64,000 nucleotides of DNA from Vespa crabro (taxonomy: Eukaryota > Arthropoda > Insecta > Hymenoptera > Vespidae). How positions within the stretch are numbered: position 1 is the stretch's first letter; each line of letters begins with the position of its first letter. This document shows positions 39,176 through 55,300 of this stretch, piece after piece. The DNA lies in assembly GCF_910589235.1 (NCBI RefSeq), contig NC_060978.1, positions 2,449,877 to 2,513,876 on the forward strand, written 5' to 3'. Below the pieces are notes generated by a model, which saw only the letters and a list, made by a program, of their open reading frames with translations, searched no databases and was not told where the DNA came from. The translations under genes were made by a program, and so were the position numbers.

Positions 39176-40721
39176 TATGTAATATTTTTTTTATTTTTTC
39201 TTTAACGTTCTAAAGGCTATCAGCGTTTGATCTTACAAGAGATAAAATACAAGTAAAATAAAGTTCGCATTTTATTCCGTCGGTGTAGTTTACTTTGTCA
39301 TCTCGACGCTAGAAGCGATATAGTAACGCAAACTTCATATAAAATTTACAGTTACCTATTTTTTCTTTTTCTTTTTTCTTTTTTCTTTCTCTCTTTTTCC
39401 TTTTCTTTCTTTCTTTCTAGTTCATTTATTTAACGTAGGAACAAATTCAATCCTTTCTTTCTTCTCTTACATTACATTAGCATAGTTTTATCAAAGTAAC
39501 GAAAAGAACGAAAAATTTGAATTCTGTATAACTATACACATAATACGAAGAATATTTTTTCTGATAATCATAGATTAGATAGTAAAATATTTAATATCGT
39601 ATTTGCTAGTACGATTATCGTCGAACGTTTGCATCATTAATTATCTCTATTATTATTTAATAGTAAATAAAAGAAAGACTCGAGATATTAAATAATATAT
39701 ATTTATTCGATATATAATTATTTAATCATATCAATGATTATGAAGGTCGCTTTAAGATATCATTCAAATATATTATGTTGTTTTTTTCCTGTTTATTATT
39801 TTCTTTCTCACTCCTTTTTTCTTCTCTCTTTTTTCTTTTTTTTTTTTTTTTTTTTTTATTTCATACCGTAAATTTTATATCGTGAAACGAAATGAACAAT
39901 AAATACAACTTTTCAAATACTTTCATTCAGATAAATTTCATAATTACTGGCATATACGTACGCGATATTATTTAACTTGATTCAGTAAGGCGTAGGTGAA
40001 AAAAGAAAAAAAAAGAAAAAAAAAAAAAAGAAAAGGTTACAAATATTTACAACTCTTTATTTCATGAAAGACATTATCTTCGTATATACTTTGAAATTTT
40101 ATATTCTAAATATAATATAAAATATTTCGTTTCATATTTACTTATCTTTCATAGTTAATGCCAAGTAACCAAAGGAAAATACAGGAGTGTCGTTGTTAAT
40201 GTTAATTTGTTCGAAAATTACATTTAAAGATATCATTTGCGTTCGTTGCAACACATTTTTAAAAGTACCTATACTATTTACGAAAGGATATTTCACAGAA
40301 TAATAAAACTTAAAGTTTCTTTCACACACGAAATGCGATATGCGATCGAGAAACGTGAAATATATACTGCTATAAATAATGGAATTATGAATGAAAAATC
40401 GTATGCTATTTAAAATTTTGTACCATTATTAAAGGTATATGAAAAGAAGGAAAGAGAAAACTAGTTCTTAAAATGAATATCATTATAATATTAAAGTGTT
40501 GGAATTTTCTTTTTTAATAGAATTTTAATATGATAATCGAAGATACGTGTGAAAGACGTTTAACATGCAGCATGATCAACTAATAAATTGGTCACGCCTA
40601 GGCGGTTTTATAATTAACATACTCGACATTTCTATTAACTAAAGATTCATGCATTCTTTTTTCTTTTTTTTTTTTATTATTATCTTTTCATTCTTCATTC
40701 GTGAGTAGCAGAAAGATAAAT

Positions 40722-40756
<35 letters not shown>

Positions 40757-41680
40757 TCGTACGATGACGTTAAATATAACTTTCACGCTATTCTAAGCAA
40801 ATATTATAAAATATTAATCATCGTTCTTTATTATTATGTATTTTAAGTTAATAACATAATTTATATGTATATTTAAAAAAAAATCGAAATATTGCAAAAT
40901 CATATAGTACTTGAGAATTTGTTCGTGCTGCGTTAGAATAAATTTGAATTTTCAATAACCAAGGACAATCGTACGTTTCTCGTTCTAATGACTTCTCCGT
41001 AATGTTAAACGATGTGAACTAGGATATGACGTTATTGATTGAAAATCATTATACTCATTGACTCGTGAATTTTCTCAATTTATATATATTTATATTTATA
41101 AAAAAGCTTCAAATTTCTCGACATTCGAAAATAAATGGTAGAAATAATTTGGAAGCGAGATTTCTCTCTCTCTCTCTCTCTCTCTTTCTTTTTTTCGATA
41201 CGTTGAAGGAAGAAAGATAAAAAAAAGAAAAAAAAAAAGAAAAGAAAAAATAGAGGAAAAAAAAGAAAAAAAAGTATATACATATAAAATAACAATTTAT
41301 AATTGAATTTCATAATAAGCATCCTCTTATTTGTTTCATAAATATCTAGGCTATGGTCTGTTTTGAAATACGATATAATGTACCTGATGGAAGTAGTAGC
41401 TCTTATGCGATATCAGAAGTGATGGAAGACGAGCAACAGATGTTGATCGATATTGAACAGAACATTGCCAATCTTGAAAGAAGTCTCGAACAAGCGAACA
41501 GTAGTAATGGAGGTAGTGATGGAACTAGCAAAAGAAGAGGTTCTTGGCATACTCAAGAAAAAATCAGTAAAAAGGGTTTCTTACAAAGGGGAAGTTCTAT
41601 GTCAACAGGAGAAAAATCACCGGATCGTAAGAGGTATCTATGGAAATGATAACATGAAAAGAATATATATATATATAAAA

Positions 41681-41716
<36 letters not shown>

Positions 41717-42146
41717 TTATCTATTCAGTAGCATACAACGTATATAAAATAAAATTTGTTTAGAAAAGAAGTTCTTTCAAGAATTTTCTATTAAAAAAAA
41801 AATTTCTTTCATCTCGTTATCGCCATCGTCAAATCACTAAGACTTCATTATTATTATTATTATTATTTTTTTTTTTTTTCTTTTTTTTTTTCACAAACTT
41901 CAGCACGACTTTTTTTTTTAAAGATATACGATTGAACATTCTCGGTCAAGTTTTTGTAACTTATCGGATTATTATTTATCTCGGGGATAGTATTAATCAT
42001 TGAACAATTTTATTATTATTATTATTATCGTTGTCTTTGTTTAAAATTCTCTTTTGTTTTAATTCGATTGAATCTTTGAAAATCGATTGCAACACGACTG
42101 CTACGAGTTGACTTGAATAAAAGAAAAGTAAAAGAAAAAAGAGAGG

Positions 42147-42177
<31 letters not shown>

Positions 42178-42652
42178 GGCGTGATAAATGAAGATAAAAA
42201 ATGATACCGAAGCTATGTATACATAGAATAAAGGACATACATGTGATAAGATCTTTTATCATTAATTCACAAACGAGAGAAGACAAACGATTAACAAAGT
42301 TACTAGATTTCTGTGTTATATATCGATACGGGATGTTCAATGTTTGATTGTTGACATTTCCAATTAAACGTACATAGAAATGTACACAATGTAATAAATG
42401 CATGTGTGTATCTGTGCGTATGTGTGTGTGTGTGTGTACGTTTGTAGGTAGATATTCTCTATTATTTTAATTGAAATGCGTAAAATGAATGATACGTCAA
42501 TTGCAATTCCTCAACAGTTCAAAGATCGAACTACATAATTTATAGAGAGATGTATTTTTATTATAATTATTAATAATTATAATTAATTTGATATAATTTG
42601 AAAGCTTCGGTTAAAGTTATTTATTTTCCATTTATGAATTTGTCAGTTTATA

Positions 42653-42694
<42 letters not shown>

Positions 42695-43006
42695 ATTATA
42701 GATATTATATATTCGATTGTACATAATAGAATATGCATAATATGTTTCAGCATACGAAATATTAAAAATTATTTCCTTTTATAGTAACGAAGAAAGATTC
42801 ATCCGAAACGAAAAAGAGAGAGAAAAAGAGAGAGAGAGTGAAAGAGAGAGAGAGATAGAGAGAGAGAGAGAAAAGGAGAAAGAAATATATCTCCCTCACG
42901 ATTTCTTAATTAAGACGTTCGCTAAATGACACGTTCTAATTTCTCTCTCGTCACTTCGTCGAGATTCGTTAGCGAAATTATGCGATAAAGCAAAGACTTA
43001 TATCCA

Positions 43007-43059
<53 letters not shown>

Positions 43060-43060
43060 C

Positions 43061-43103
<43 letters not shown>

Positions 43104-43659
43104 TTCTTTCTCCATTTTTAGGTCTCTTACTTTTTCTATTTTATTTCTTCTCCCTTTTTTCTTCCCCCATCGTAATTCGATTAGCTTTGATAACACGCGA
43201 ATAGTTTATTTCTTTTTAAGGCAATTAATTAACGACATCAGCGTTCGTTGATACGATTTCACGTAGCTTATTATAATTTATTCCAATAACGATCCATTAG
43301 ACACTATTCGAAGAATTTTATGAGGAAAGATGGTTCGATCATCGTTGAAATAATTAATACAGGAAAAGCTTATCAGGATGATAGTTTATCTCGTGTTCCT
43401 TTATATCATGTAGAATAATGAATATATATTCTTACTTTCGACGCGATCCATTCAAGTTTTATTATTTTATTTTCCATTTAATGTTGAATTATAAAAGGAA
43501 AAGAAAAAAAAAAAGAGAAGGATTAAGAAGATCGGGAATATTTTTTGCTTATCAATACAACGGACATACGTGGAGTTGTTATGCAATAATATTATAAGAC
43601 AAAAAGAAAAAAAAAAAGAAGGAAAAAAAAGAATTAGAAATTATTATTAGAGAGTATCG

Positions 43660-43707
<48 letters not shown>

Positions 43708-44339
43708 TAATAAACTTTTTATCTGACATATACATTTAAATATATTTATGAGAATCAACTCGAGATATGTTTATTGAAAACTCGATTGATTATAAAATAA
43801 CTTTATTTTTATACTTGTCGTCATCGTAATAAAGTATATATGTATCTGTGTGTGTGTATGTGTGTATGTATATATATACATATATATACATGCTTAAACG
43901 ATTCTTTTACGATCGGTATAGACACAAGTTCATGGTTTACGAGCGAAAACGAATCCAATTGGAGTTTGGTGTGAGTTACGAAGAAGGGATGTCGATGGGT
44001 TTTAAGAGAAAACGTGCAATTTTATTCATGGTTTAATCGAATAATAGATTAAGGCTAATTCTGTTCCTCTAAGATCGATAATTCGATCTAATTAAATGAT
44101 CGAATTCGGGAATGAATTATTTCTTTTTTTATTTCTTTGAACGAAATATTTTGCACAAATATAAAATATGAAATATTATAATTTATTTTGAAATACGCTT
44201 TAATCCGTCATACGTGTAAAAATTTAAATAACATATATATATATTGAAATGATTTTACTTTAAACAATATATATGAATAATTATTAATGTTATAAAAAAT
44301 GAATATACGAAATGTTTGAATTAAACATTTTACTTTATT

Positions 44340-44381
<42 letters not shown>

Positions 44382-47300
44382 ATTAAATATCGTTGATAAA
44401 CCTTCACTCTGATTGAAATATTTGATATGTTTTGCGACGTTAATTTAATCGAAAGCTGAAGAAAAAAAAACTTTTTAATTAAGGCAATTTAAAATTGATA
44501 AAGTTATTTTAAATTCTATCATTAATAAAACAAATCGTGATTGTTTTTTAAATACAACGAACGATTGTTTCCTCTAATTGTTATCTTCAACGTTTATACG
44601 TTTAAAAAAAAAAAAAAACAAGAAAAAATATGACGATGATATTTTTAGAAATTAGAACTTTTACAATCCAGCTTGTTCTTGTTTGATTTATAAAGAAAAA
44701 CGTTTAACAGTACGAAAGAAAATTTTCAAAGCAATTCAGAAATTTAATTATTATATTTTCTTTTAACAAGACGTACAATGAGACTTCCAGTTATTTTCAA
44801 AAGAGAACAAAGAAGAAAAAAAATGGCTTTTCATGTCAAATATATGAAATATATAATTGACTTTTGGTACGAGTGTAATCACTGAAAGCTTTATAATAAC
44901 GTCCCTTTTCGAGACTCGATGGTCTTACTGGAACAAAAAAAAAAAAAAAGAAAAAAGGAAAAGAAAAAGAAAAAACTAAAAACAAAAAAAATTCTGTTCG
45001 CAGAAGCTCGACGTTGAAAAGTATGAGATCTTTCATGAAGTTAGGGAAACAGAGACCACCAAGGGCAAAATCTTGCGACAGCAATTCAGAGACGAAGGAA
45101 CTTATCGATGGAAGAGATTCAAGCTGTCCAACATCAAATGAACCTTCTAGAACGAATTCTATGACTTCTCTTGAAACAAACCCGTCGGACAACGACAGTC
45201 AACAGAGTATCAATATCGAACAAGACGATTCTATGATTATAAAGCCAATGAAAAAACCTAAACCAAAGGTAGAACGAGTATTATTAATAATTTTAAATTA
45301 ATTAATTAATAATTAATAATTTTAATGATATAAAAATGAAATCATTTTTTTTCTTTTTTTTTTTTTTTTTAATTTATTACTTCGACATTTTCGAAAAGGT
45401 GACAATTAAATATATTCGAGATTATAATCGGATAAATAGGTATCACATTCGAGACAAAATAATTTCGTACTTTCTTATTAAATATATTGGGATTTTTTTT
45501 TCTTTTTTTTTTCTTTTCTTTTTTTTTTTTTTTTTTTTTACAACAAAAACAAACTAACAGAAAGCTCATGACCACAAGAAGACATTAGAAATTTATAGTT
45601 AAGAGAGAGAAATAGAGATTACTTTGCTAAATCCTTTGTGTATTTCTGAACAATTAAAACAAAAGAATTACGATGAGAGTGTTATTGCGAAAACCGAACG
45701 AGTAAGAAGATTTAAGGGAAACAAACCCTTTTTCACTCTCTATCCCTTGTCCTTTACTTCATTTGATTTTCTCTCGTTACGTATCAACAAAAACTCATTT
45801 TGAATTTAACTATGTCTCTGTTTTTATTGATGACAGTTCTCTCGAGTGTTATTAAGAAAAAAGAAAGGAAAAGAAAAAAAAAAAAGAAAAATAATAGTAA
45901 TAATAATAATAATAATTATTATTATTATTATAATAATAATAATAAATTAGCGTATAATTAAATATTTTCCAGACTCATGACACTGCTCAAGGAGCTTTGA
46001 AAGCTCAAGATTATCAGGTATGCGTGACGATCATAGAAGCGAGACAATTAGCAGGGCTCAATATGGATCCAGTTGTTTGCGTTCAAGTTGGCGATCAACG
46101 AAAATATACAAGCGTCAAGGAATCTACTAATTGTCCTTATTACAACGAGGTTCAAACATTCAATAATCAATCATTTAATTTTATTACCTTCAATTTTCTT
46201 TTTCTTTCTTTTTTTTTTTCCCCCGATATTAAATTTTCAAAAGGATTTTCTTGATTTACATTTACGATATTTATTGCCCATGAATACTTTTTGACCTAGA
46301 AAACAAATATGTTTTCTTCTATGGGGTACCGTTTAATTAGTAAGGATCAAACCACAGAAGCACTACGGAATGAACTTAACGGGGGAAAAGTTTAAACGAG
46401 TTTCAAGTATAATCTACGTTACATTTTTCAACTCGGGCATTGCATAGAGTTACTTCAAATCTTTATCGTTAACTTCTTCATCGTTGTTTTTTTTTTGTTT
46501 TGATTTCTTTCTTTCTTTTTTTTTCTTTTTTTTTTTACCTCTTTTCGCTTTAGCTCGTACGTTTTATGGATTCGCGGGTATATCGCTTTATTTAATATTT
46601 ATTGATATAGAATAGTTCAAGAAGTGAAAAGAATGAAAAATATTCTATTTCAAATGTTATTTTATCGTTTTGCAGTATTTCGTCTTCGACTTTCACATGC
46701 CACCGGTAATGCTTTTTGACAAGATCATCACACTGTCGGTAAGTTTATTTAAAAATATTCTATCATTATTTAATTGGGACACGATGATTAAAAAAATTTC
46801 TTGGTCTCTCTCTCTCTCTCTCTCTTTTTTTCTTTTTCTTTTTGTTCATTTTAATTTGATATAGTGTCGTCATCGATTTAGAGTTCTCGTACGAGTCAAC
46901 GTTGGAATGTTTTTTTTCTTCTTTTTTCTTTTTTCTTTTTTTTTTTTCTTTTTCTTTTTGCTCTACAAGATCGATAATGCTTTAGAACCGAATACGATGT
47001 ATTTCCGAACTAATTCTCTCCAACATTTTCTCGTTCCCAACGGAACTGTAATTTTCTTTAGAATGTTCTTATATTGTAGAGTTAATTTACCGAAAGTATT
47101 TTTTTGTATGATCGTAATCCGTATGGCAAATTAACGTCGAATGTAACTTCAATGTTTTATTTACTTATGATTATTTATGTCAATTTTTTAAAGGAACATC
47201 AGTATGTTTTTAACTTTTTCCTTTTTTTTTTCATTTATCTTGTTATTAATCCATTCAACATGCTCATTTGATAATACAATAATCGACGTGTTTCGTGAAA

Positions 47301-49985
47301 ATCTAATTAAAATTATAACTATTATAATGTATTAAAAAACAATCGCATTTTTTCATTTTTTATTTGAAAAGGCAAAAGAATTTTATACATTACGATGATT
47401 TATATTGATGGACGATATATTTCTAAACTTTGTTTTTCACAATATTACACAATATTACAAAAACAACAAGAATATTAACTTTCTCACTTATTGATTATTA
47501 TTAAGTTTAAAAATATTAATGACTTTTCTTGAATTTTTCTTTGTTATATTTAAGAAATAAATAATAGTAATATATTGCTGCAGATCTTAAAAAAAAAAAG
47601 AAAAGAAAAAAAAATGTCAAGAAAGAATTATTTCGTTTCGAAAGGAAATCAGAACTTATAAAAAGGTATAAACCTTTACCATCCATTGACCTTACTATTT
47701 TTCTACAAAAGGAAAGCTGTCGATTGCAGAATTTTTTCCCTTTTCATTTTTCTTTATTTGGTTTACCATTATATCACGATAATACGGGCCGTTCTTTTTT
47801 AACTTTTCTTTGTCTTTCTTTTTCTTTCCCTTTTTCATTTCCTTTCTCTTTTTCTTTCCGCTTTTTCTTTTATTTTCTCATGACGTACAAAGTTTTTTAA
47901 AACGTTGAAAGAAATAAAAATATTTCTTACCTATTTGTTCCGTCTCAAGCACTGACATACTCGTTGAATTTCTAGAAGATATAAGCGTCGCGACGTGTAT
48001 ATAAATGTGTGTGTGCGTGTGTATATATGTGTGTGTACATATATATATATATATATATATAGATGCTTTCACCTAATTCAAACACTTCAGATATCTCTGT
48101 TTGCTTTTGACGATGACACAAAAGGAATTTGAAAAAAAACAAAATAAATAAATAAATGAAACAAAAGAAAAAAAGGAAAAAATTGTTCCATCCCAAACAA
48201 TGCAATATTCTAACTAAGACAATAATTTCTTTTTCCTTTTTTTTTTTTTTTTCTTTTCGTTTCAAGCTTATCTTCTTTCAAGGTTTACGGGTCATCTGTA
48301 CGTTTTTGCTTTCTTTTTTTTTTTTCTTTTGACATTATTTTACTAGCATAGTGTTGTGGCTTAGCAAAAAAAAAAGAAAAAAACCCCCCGAAAAGAAAGA
48401 AAAACCGAAACAAAGAATATTAATTTTTTTAATGTTACCAACTTTTAAAAAGATACCAAGGATTTTATGCATAAATAGAGAAAAGAAAGGAATTCTTGAA
48501 ATGACGGGATACGTATTTGCTAATTCTTCAACTTATAAACAAAAAATACTTTTTACATTTTTCCGTAACAAAATGATAGAAAAATACACAAGAGATATCT
48601 CTGGATGAAGATATTTCTTTTTCAAATTTCTTTTCATAAATATGAAAATCCTAGTCAGTTAGTTACATAGAGAAAATATCAGTTGCTCAAGGATTTTCAT
48701 TCTAAATATTTATTTTTCTACGAATAAATGAAAAATAGTCATAAATAGAAAAACAAATAATTTATAAACAAGATTATCTGAATCTTATATAATCATTATT
48801 CAACTATGATGAAACCATTTACTGTTTGCGATCATTAATTGTTTGCAGAGCTTTTTTTCCTTCCCATGAAATTCAGAAAAAAACAATAAGCTCGCATTAT
48901 TTTCGAAGGAATTCTGCCTTCGAATCTTTGAGGAAAAAAATAGAGACGTCGACAAGATTTAGACTTTTTTTTTTTCTTTTCTTTTTTTATCTACTTCGAA
49001 AGATTTATTTAAAGAATATTTGTGAAATTTCCCATTAACTTTGATATTTTCTTATAATGATATTTTTTATAAATACGATCGGATAAGATAATTTGTAGAT
49101 CTTGAGGAAGAAAAAAAAAAAAAAGAAAAAAAAAAGAAGAATGATCTTGAAAGATTTGATATAAAAAAAAATAATGGTAATGGAATAAAAAAATATTGGT
49201 AACATTTGACAACATAATTTTTTTTCCTATGATATTTGTGCTTAGGTATCGTCAAAAGCAATGGAGATATTTGAAATGTTCAAGTTATGTAAATGAAACA
49301 TCTTCTATGTATACATATATATATATATATATATATCTATTCTCTAATTATATTATACACATGCATATACCTATGTATATACATATATACATATGTATAT
49401 AAATTTCTGAGTTCTTCATAGAATGTTCATTATTTCAATAACATCGGTCGATTAACCAGAGAGAAACATGGTATCGAAGTTGTTTATATAGTAGTAGTAG
49501 TAGTAGTAGTACAATAGTATATACACAATACCATTATATACATGTGTATGTACACACAGATATCAATATATACCTATATGATATGGGATATTTATCTAAC
49601 CATAAAATTACTTCGAGTATGAATTTCGTGTCAATGCTCATAAAACAAGTGTCTACTTTTATTTTTTCTATTCCTTTTTTGTTTTTCCTACTCTTTCCTT
49701 TATATTTCTTTTTTCTTTTTCCATTTATTTTTATATTGGTAATATAAAAGACAGATGACTTTCATTATTTCAAAGTCGTAGCTCTGTGTGTCGATCGATC
49801 TCAAGAATCGACTCACGTGACCGAGAAAAAACGAGCTTAACAGCTTCGTAGGGAAATAAATGGAACTCGTTCATTGTAAAAAAAAAAATTGCGAGATGTA
49901 TATGTGAAACGTGTACTGTTAGTACAGATCTTCTTTTAATTCTTTATTAATCGTTGAAAGTGAAAGAGTGAGAGAAAGAGAGAGT

Positions 49986-50027
<42 letters not shown>

Positions 50028-50203
50028 GAAAGAAATACACGATGACCTCGTTTATATAAATATTTATAAAAGGAGAACAGAAAATCATATCATTAAGAAA
50101 CTGATGACTAGTGATTTAATTGGATAAGAAATTTTTTTATTTAACAATATTTTATTTTATTTATTATATATAAAAGATTTTACAAAAAAATATCTATATC
50201 AAG

Positions 50204-50269
<66 letters not shown>

Positions 50270-52252
50270 GGTATATACATTGGCATACGATGGTATGGAG
50301 AAAAAGGGATTTGTTAAAGAATGATGATCTTCTTTTTTGGATAAAAGAAAAAAGGAAAAAAAAAAGAAAGACAAGAGAACAGTGTGAAGCATGGAGCATT
50401 TTTGTTTGATGTAATATCTTTTAATATAATATCGTAGGTGCAGCAATCGCGGAATCTCTTGCGTGCTAATTTAACACTGGGCAGCTTTAAGTTAGACATC
50501 GCAACAGTTTGGGCACAGCCAGGTACAAATTTGTACAGAAAAAAAAAAAAAAAAAAAAAAAGAGAATCTTCGAAATCTTTTTACTTGTGTACTTTCAACT
50601 TTATCTTCGTGTTGTTTACTCTGTTATTTCTATTATATCTGTTTCATCTTCATCTAAACATCCATATATCAAAGTTGATATATCTTAAAATGGATCTCTC
50701 ATCGTCATTGCTTGCAATCTGCTGTTTATATTTATCCGTTGTTTATATATATATATATATTTTTTTGTTGATTTATTTCTCCTTTTTTCTTTCTTTCTTT
50801 CCTTCTTCTTCTTCTTCTTCTTCTTCTTCTTCTTCTTCTTCTTCTTCTTCTTCTTCTTCTTTCTTTCTTTCTTTCTTTTTCTTTTTGGTTTTATAGTCAA
50901 AGCACTTTCTCTCGATTTTAGAAATAAAATAATACACGACAATTTTCAAATCCATCATTTTGTATATATTTCTTAATGTTTATTACTAATTGTAAACTTT
51001 TTTTTCCTTTTATTTGCTTCGTTTTATTCTAAATGTATGTACTTTTTTTTTTTTTTTATCTATCGATGGCATGCGATCGATGGTATTCATATGAGGAATG
51101 ATTTTATAAGTTTATTATGAATAAAAAAAAAAAAAAAAAAAAAAAAAAGAAAGAAAGAAAAAAAACAAAAGGAAAGCAAAAACACCAAAAAAGAAAAAAC
51201 AAATTAAATATATACCTATTGGTCCATATAAACGCGATAAAGGAGGAAATAAAAAAAGTTGTGTATCCCCTAGAGATTTTTACAGATTGCTCGTACAGTT
51301 TTTAAATGGGCAAAAGTTTGAATCGTATGTACTTCAAAATATATCAAAACTTTTCAGTTGACTTTTTGTGACCTGCAAAGCTTCGCAGTATTACAAATAT
51401 CGTACGCGTTCGTTTTTTCAAGCCAAAAAAAAAAAAAAGGAACACGATTCTCATTTATGACGGCTCTTTCTTTTGTATTTGTGTTTTATTTTTTTTTTCT
51501 CTTTCTCTCTCTCTTTTTCTTTTTTTTTTTTTTTTCATTCTTCGTAATAAACGTACATGGAATCATTTTGAAATGGAAATTACTTTGGGAATTAATCTGA
51601 GTAAGAAATTAGCTAAGAGGAGTATGATGAATTAGTTAATAGAAATATCGATCCGAGATACGACGTTTCCGCGAAACTTTTCTTTTTTTTCTTTTTTTTC
51701 CTTTTGTTTTCAATTTCCTTTTCTTTCTTTCTTTCTTTATTTCTTTATTTCTTTCGTTTAATTAATTAAAGAGCAAAAACGAAATTGATAAAAAATGAAT
51801 CATTTAATTTTTCTCGCACCGATGTCGTTGTGGTTGACGTGATTAAAGGTGTCAAGGTGCCATGGGAATTGTTCCACGTATGTAGATATTATTTATTATA
51901 TAGAACGGTGACAGCTTGTAAAACGTATATTATAGATCAATGAAAATAATTAAATGAGAATTTAACGATCATGAAAATAGTAACAACAATGAGAACAACA
52001 ACAATAAAATAAATCTTACATATTATTTTTCATTTGACAAAGATAATATTGATTAGAACAATTTTCTTCGAAATATGTGAATACGTATTGTAGATATCTA
52101 TTCTGATCTCTAAATATGAGATATTAGATATCACGTATTTTATATCAAATATCACCTCGAAATTTTGAATTAATAATTCGGTTTAAAACTATATTACTAT
52201 TGGATTACCTAGATATCGTAGTGTTCAATATGAATAATAAATTTATTGTTAA

Positions 52253-52321
<69 letters not shown>

Positions 52322-55300
52322 TTTTATCTAACATACGTAATTTATATCGTAAAGATAATTTCCAGAAGGATCAATAATCAGGTAAAATAATATTTATTCA
52401 GTTATTGCACATTAAAATAATTATTCTATGAGAATAAATCATTTTCTTACAGGAATTTCGATTAAATCGTGATAATAATAAATCTTTCTTTTTTCTGAGC
52501 TTGCATGCTATTAATAATATTTGATCTTATGTGTCAAAACTCCAAGAGCCACGAGATCCCTTAGAGAGAGAGAAAAAAAAAAAAAAGAAAAAAAGGGAAA
52601 AAAGGAAAAAAAAAGAAAGTAAACAGAAAGAAGAAAAGAAAAAAGAAATGATCAATATCTTTTAAAACTAATAACTACATTTTAATATCATTAAATTTAA
52701 ATATATATATATATATATATATATATTTATTTACGTGACCATCGTGTTTGTAATTAACAAATTTGTCGTATGATCAATCCGTTAACTGTAATGATCAATC
52801 TATTATCTATGTCACATTAGAAAGTTCGTGCGAATAATTATCCAACTAAGTAATCTAATATTTAACGGGCTCTTGACAGGCGTGAATAGTGCAAAATCAG
52901 GTAACTATACCGATCTCTTCCTCTCATATTGCAATCAATAATAAATATACAATAGATACTAACAATAATTAAGTAATAATATTAATTCAATTTTCGTCAG
53001 TATCGAATGAAATTGTTTTTTACAACAAATATATTTTATTCTTGAGTTTCTATAACGTCATACGTTGATATATTTAATTTGTTTTATCGATAAATAATTT
53101 TTTTTTTTTTTTTTTTTTAAATATATAAACTTCATTGGTAATTCGTATCCATAAATATAATATAGTATAAGCTTTACATATGATTTCTTTTATGTATATA
53201 TATATATAGAGAGAGAGAGAGAAAGAAATAGATTCCAAAGGAAATCGTGGCTCTAGGATAATAACACAATTTTTTCTTTAATCTTTTTTATATAAATATA
53301 TATGTATATTTCTTTATGTTCTTTTCTTCTATCGAAATTATCTATCTTTCGTGAATTTCTTTGAGAAACTTGAGATACGTGATCACGAAGCATAGAATCG
53401 TATTCGCAGATCATCAATTTTATCACAAGTGGGCTCTTCTAACCGATCCAGACGACGTCGCAGGAGGTCCCAAAGGATATTTGAAGTGTGACATAAGCGT
53501 TATTGGAAAGGGAGACACCGTTAAAATTCCCCCGAAAAGTGAGAAAGATGAGGATGACATCGAGGGAAATCTTTTGCTACCTGATGGCGTACCGATAGAA
53601 AGACAGAGAGCTAAATTCATTGTGAAGGTTTATAGAGCAGACGGTTTGCCAAAAATGAATAGCAGTATTATGGCGAATGTGAAAAAAGCTTTCACCGGTG
53701 AGGTTAAAGATTTGGTTGATCCATATGTCCAGGTCTCGTTCGCCGGTTTGAGCGTAAGTATGAAACGTAAAAACGATTTAATAGAGAAAGAATAAGAAAG
53801 AAAAGGGGGGGGGGGGGGAAAAAAGAAAAAAAAATCAAATTACCTTTCTTTTATTTTTTTTTTTCCTTTTCTCTTTTCTTTATTTTACTTGTTATATAAT
53901 TGGATGTCGTATTGTTAAAAGAAAATTGAAAGAAAATTTTTCTCGAAGGAGTAAGATAAAAAAAGAAATAAGAAAAGAAAAGAAAAAAGTATTCAAGAGA
54001 TCCACGAACGTGGAAAATAGAAAGGAAACATAGTGGTGGAACCATAGATCTTGCTTGTTACAGGGTAAAACGAGCGTAAAAAGGCACAGCTATGCTCCGA
54101 TCTGGAACGAACAGATTGTCTTTACTGAAATGTTCCCACCCCTATGTCAGAGAATAAAAATACAGCTCTGCGATAACGACCCAGTCCATGCTACCGTTAT
54201 AGGTACACACTTCGTCGATCTGAAACAGATCAGTAACGACGGTGAGAAAGGTTTTCTACCGACCTTCGGTCCAGCATTTATTCACCTTTACGGTAGCATT
54301 AGAGATTATAGTTTGATAGACGAACACTCGACATTGAATACTGGACTCGGTGAAGGGATTTCTTATAGAGCAAGGTTATCTCTCTCTCTCTCTCTCTCTC
54401 TTTATTTTTTTTATTATTTACTTTTTTTATTTTTATGATATTAATAAAAGTATTATTATTATTATTATTATATATATATATGTATATATATGTATATATA
54501 TATATATGTAAATAATCGTTGTTACTTCGGGCACGCAGATTACTCATAGCGATTAGAACGGAGATAAGTGATAACGTCGAAATGGCACCCTCGGAGGTCG
54601 AGGTCGAACCGACCGTGCCAATCAACGAGGCGGCTTATGCTAGAAACGAAGAATTTTTTTTATTCGCCACTATAATGGACGCTACGATGATAGACAAGAA
54701 GCTTTGCGATAAGCCAATGTATTTCGAAATATCTATTGGAAATGCGGGTAATGCTTTGGACGGACATAATGAAAGTTCGAAGGTATGATTATTGTATTAC
54801 GTATATTCCATAGTATATATATATATATATATTTTATAATCCAGAAAATTCAGAATAAATAATAAATAAATCATCATCAAACAATTATTACTGGCGTGTA
54901 TAATAATAATAATAATAATAATAGCCAGTTTCAACGATATATATCATTATTAACATACATTAACATACAAAAATCTCGTTTTTTTTATTTTTACCTTAAC
55001 TTTGATCACGCGATAGGAAATTTAGAAAAGTCTTCTAATTTACAATGCTTCCCTATTTTTTTTTTTTTCTTTTTTCTTTCTTTCTTTCTCTTTTCTTTTC
55101 TTTTTTTTTCTTTTTTAGATATGCGAAATGAAAAGCGGAGCTAGCGGAGAGGAGGAAGAATTGCAAGAAGTTGTTAGCGGTTCCTGGCAGAGTACAACAC
55201 CAACAACGAAACCAATGACGCACGATAAAATCTATTACTTTTTACCATATTGGGATGATAAACCGTGTCTACATGTTCGAAGTATTTGGCCGGATTATCG

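Noticed and set aside
50438..50896. A 152-codon plus-strand open frame.
   Set aside because: Only its first 28 codons are otoferlin exon 8. The rest runs through the donor into intronic poly-A and a TTC repeat.
50685..50958. Minus-strand Lys-only and Glu-only frames.
   Set aside because: They are translations of the same TTC/GAA microsatellite in two frames.
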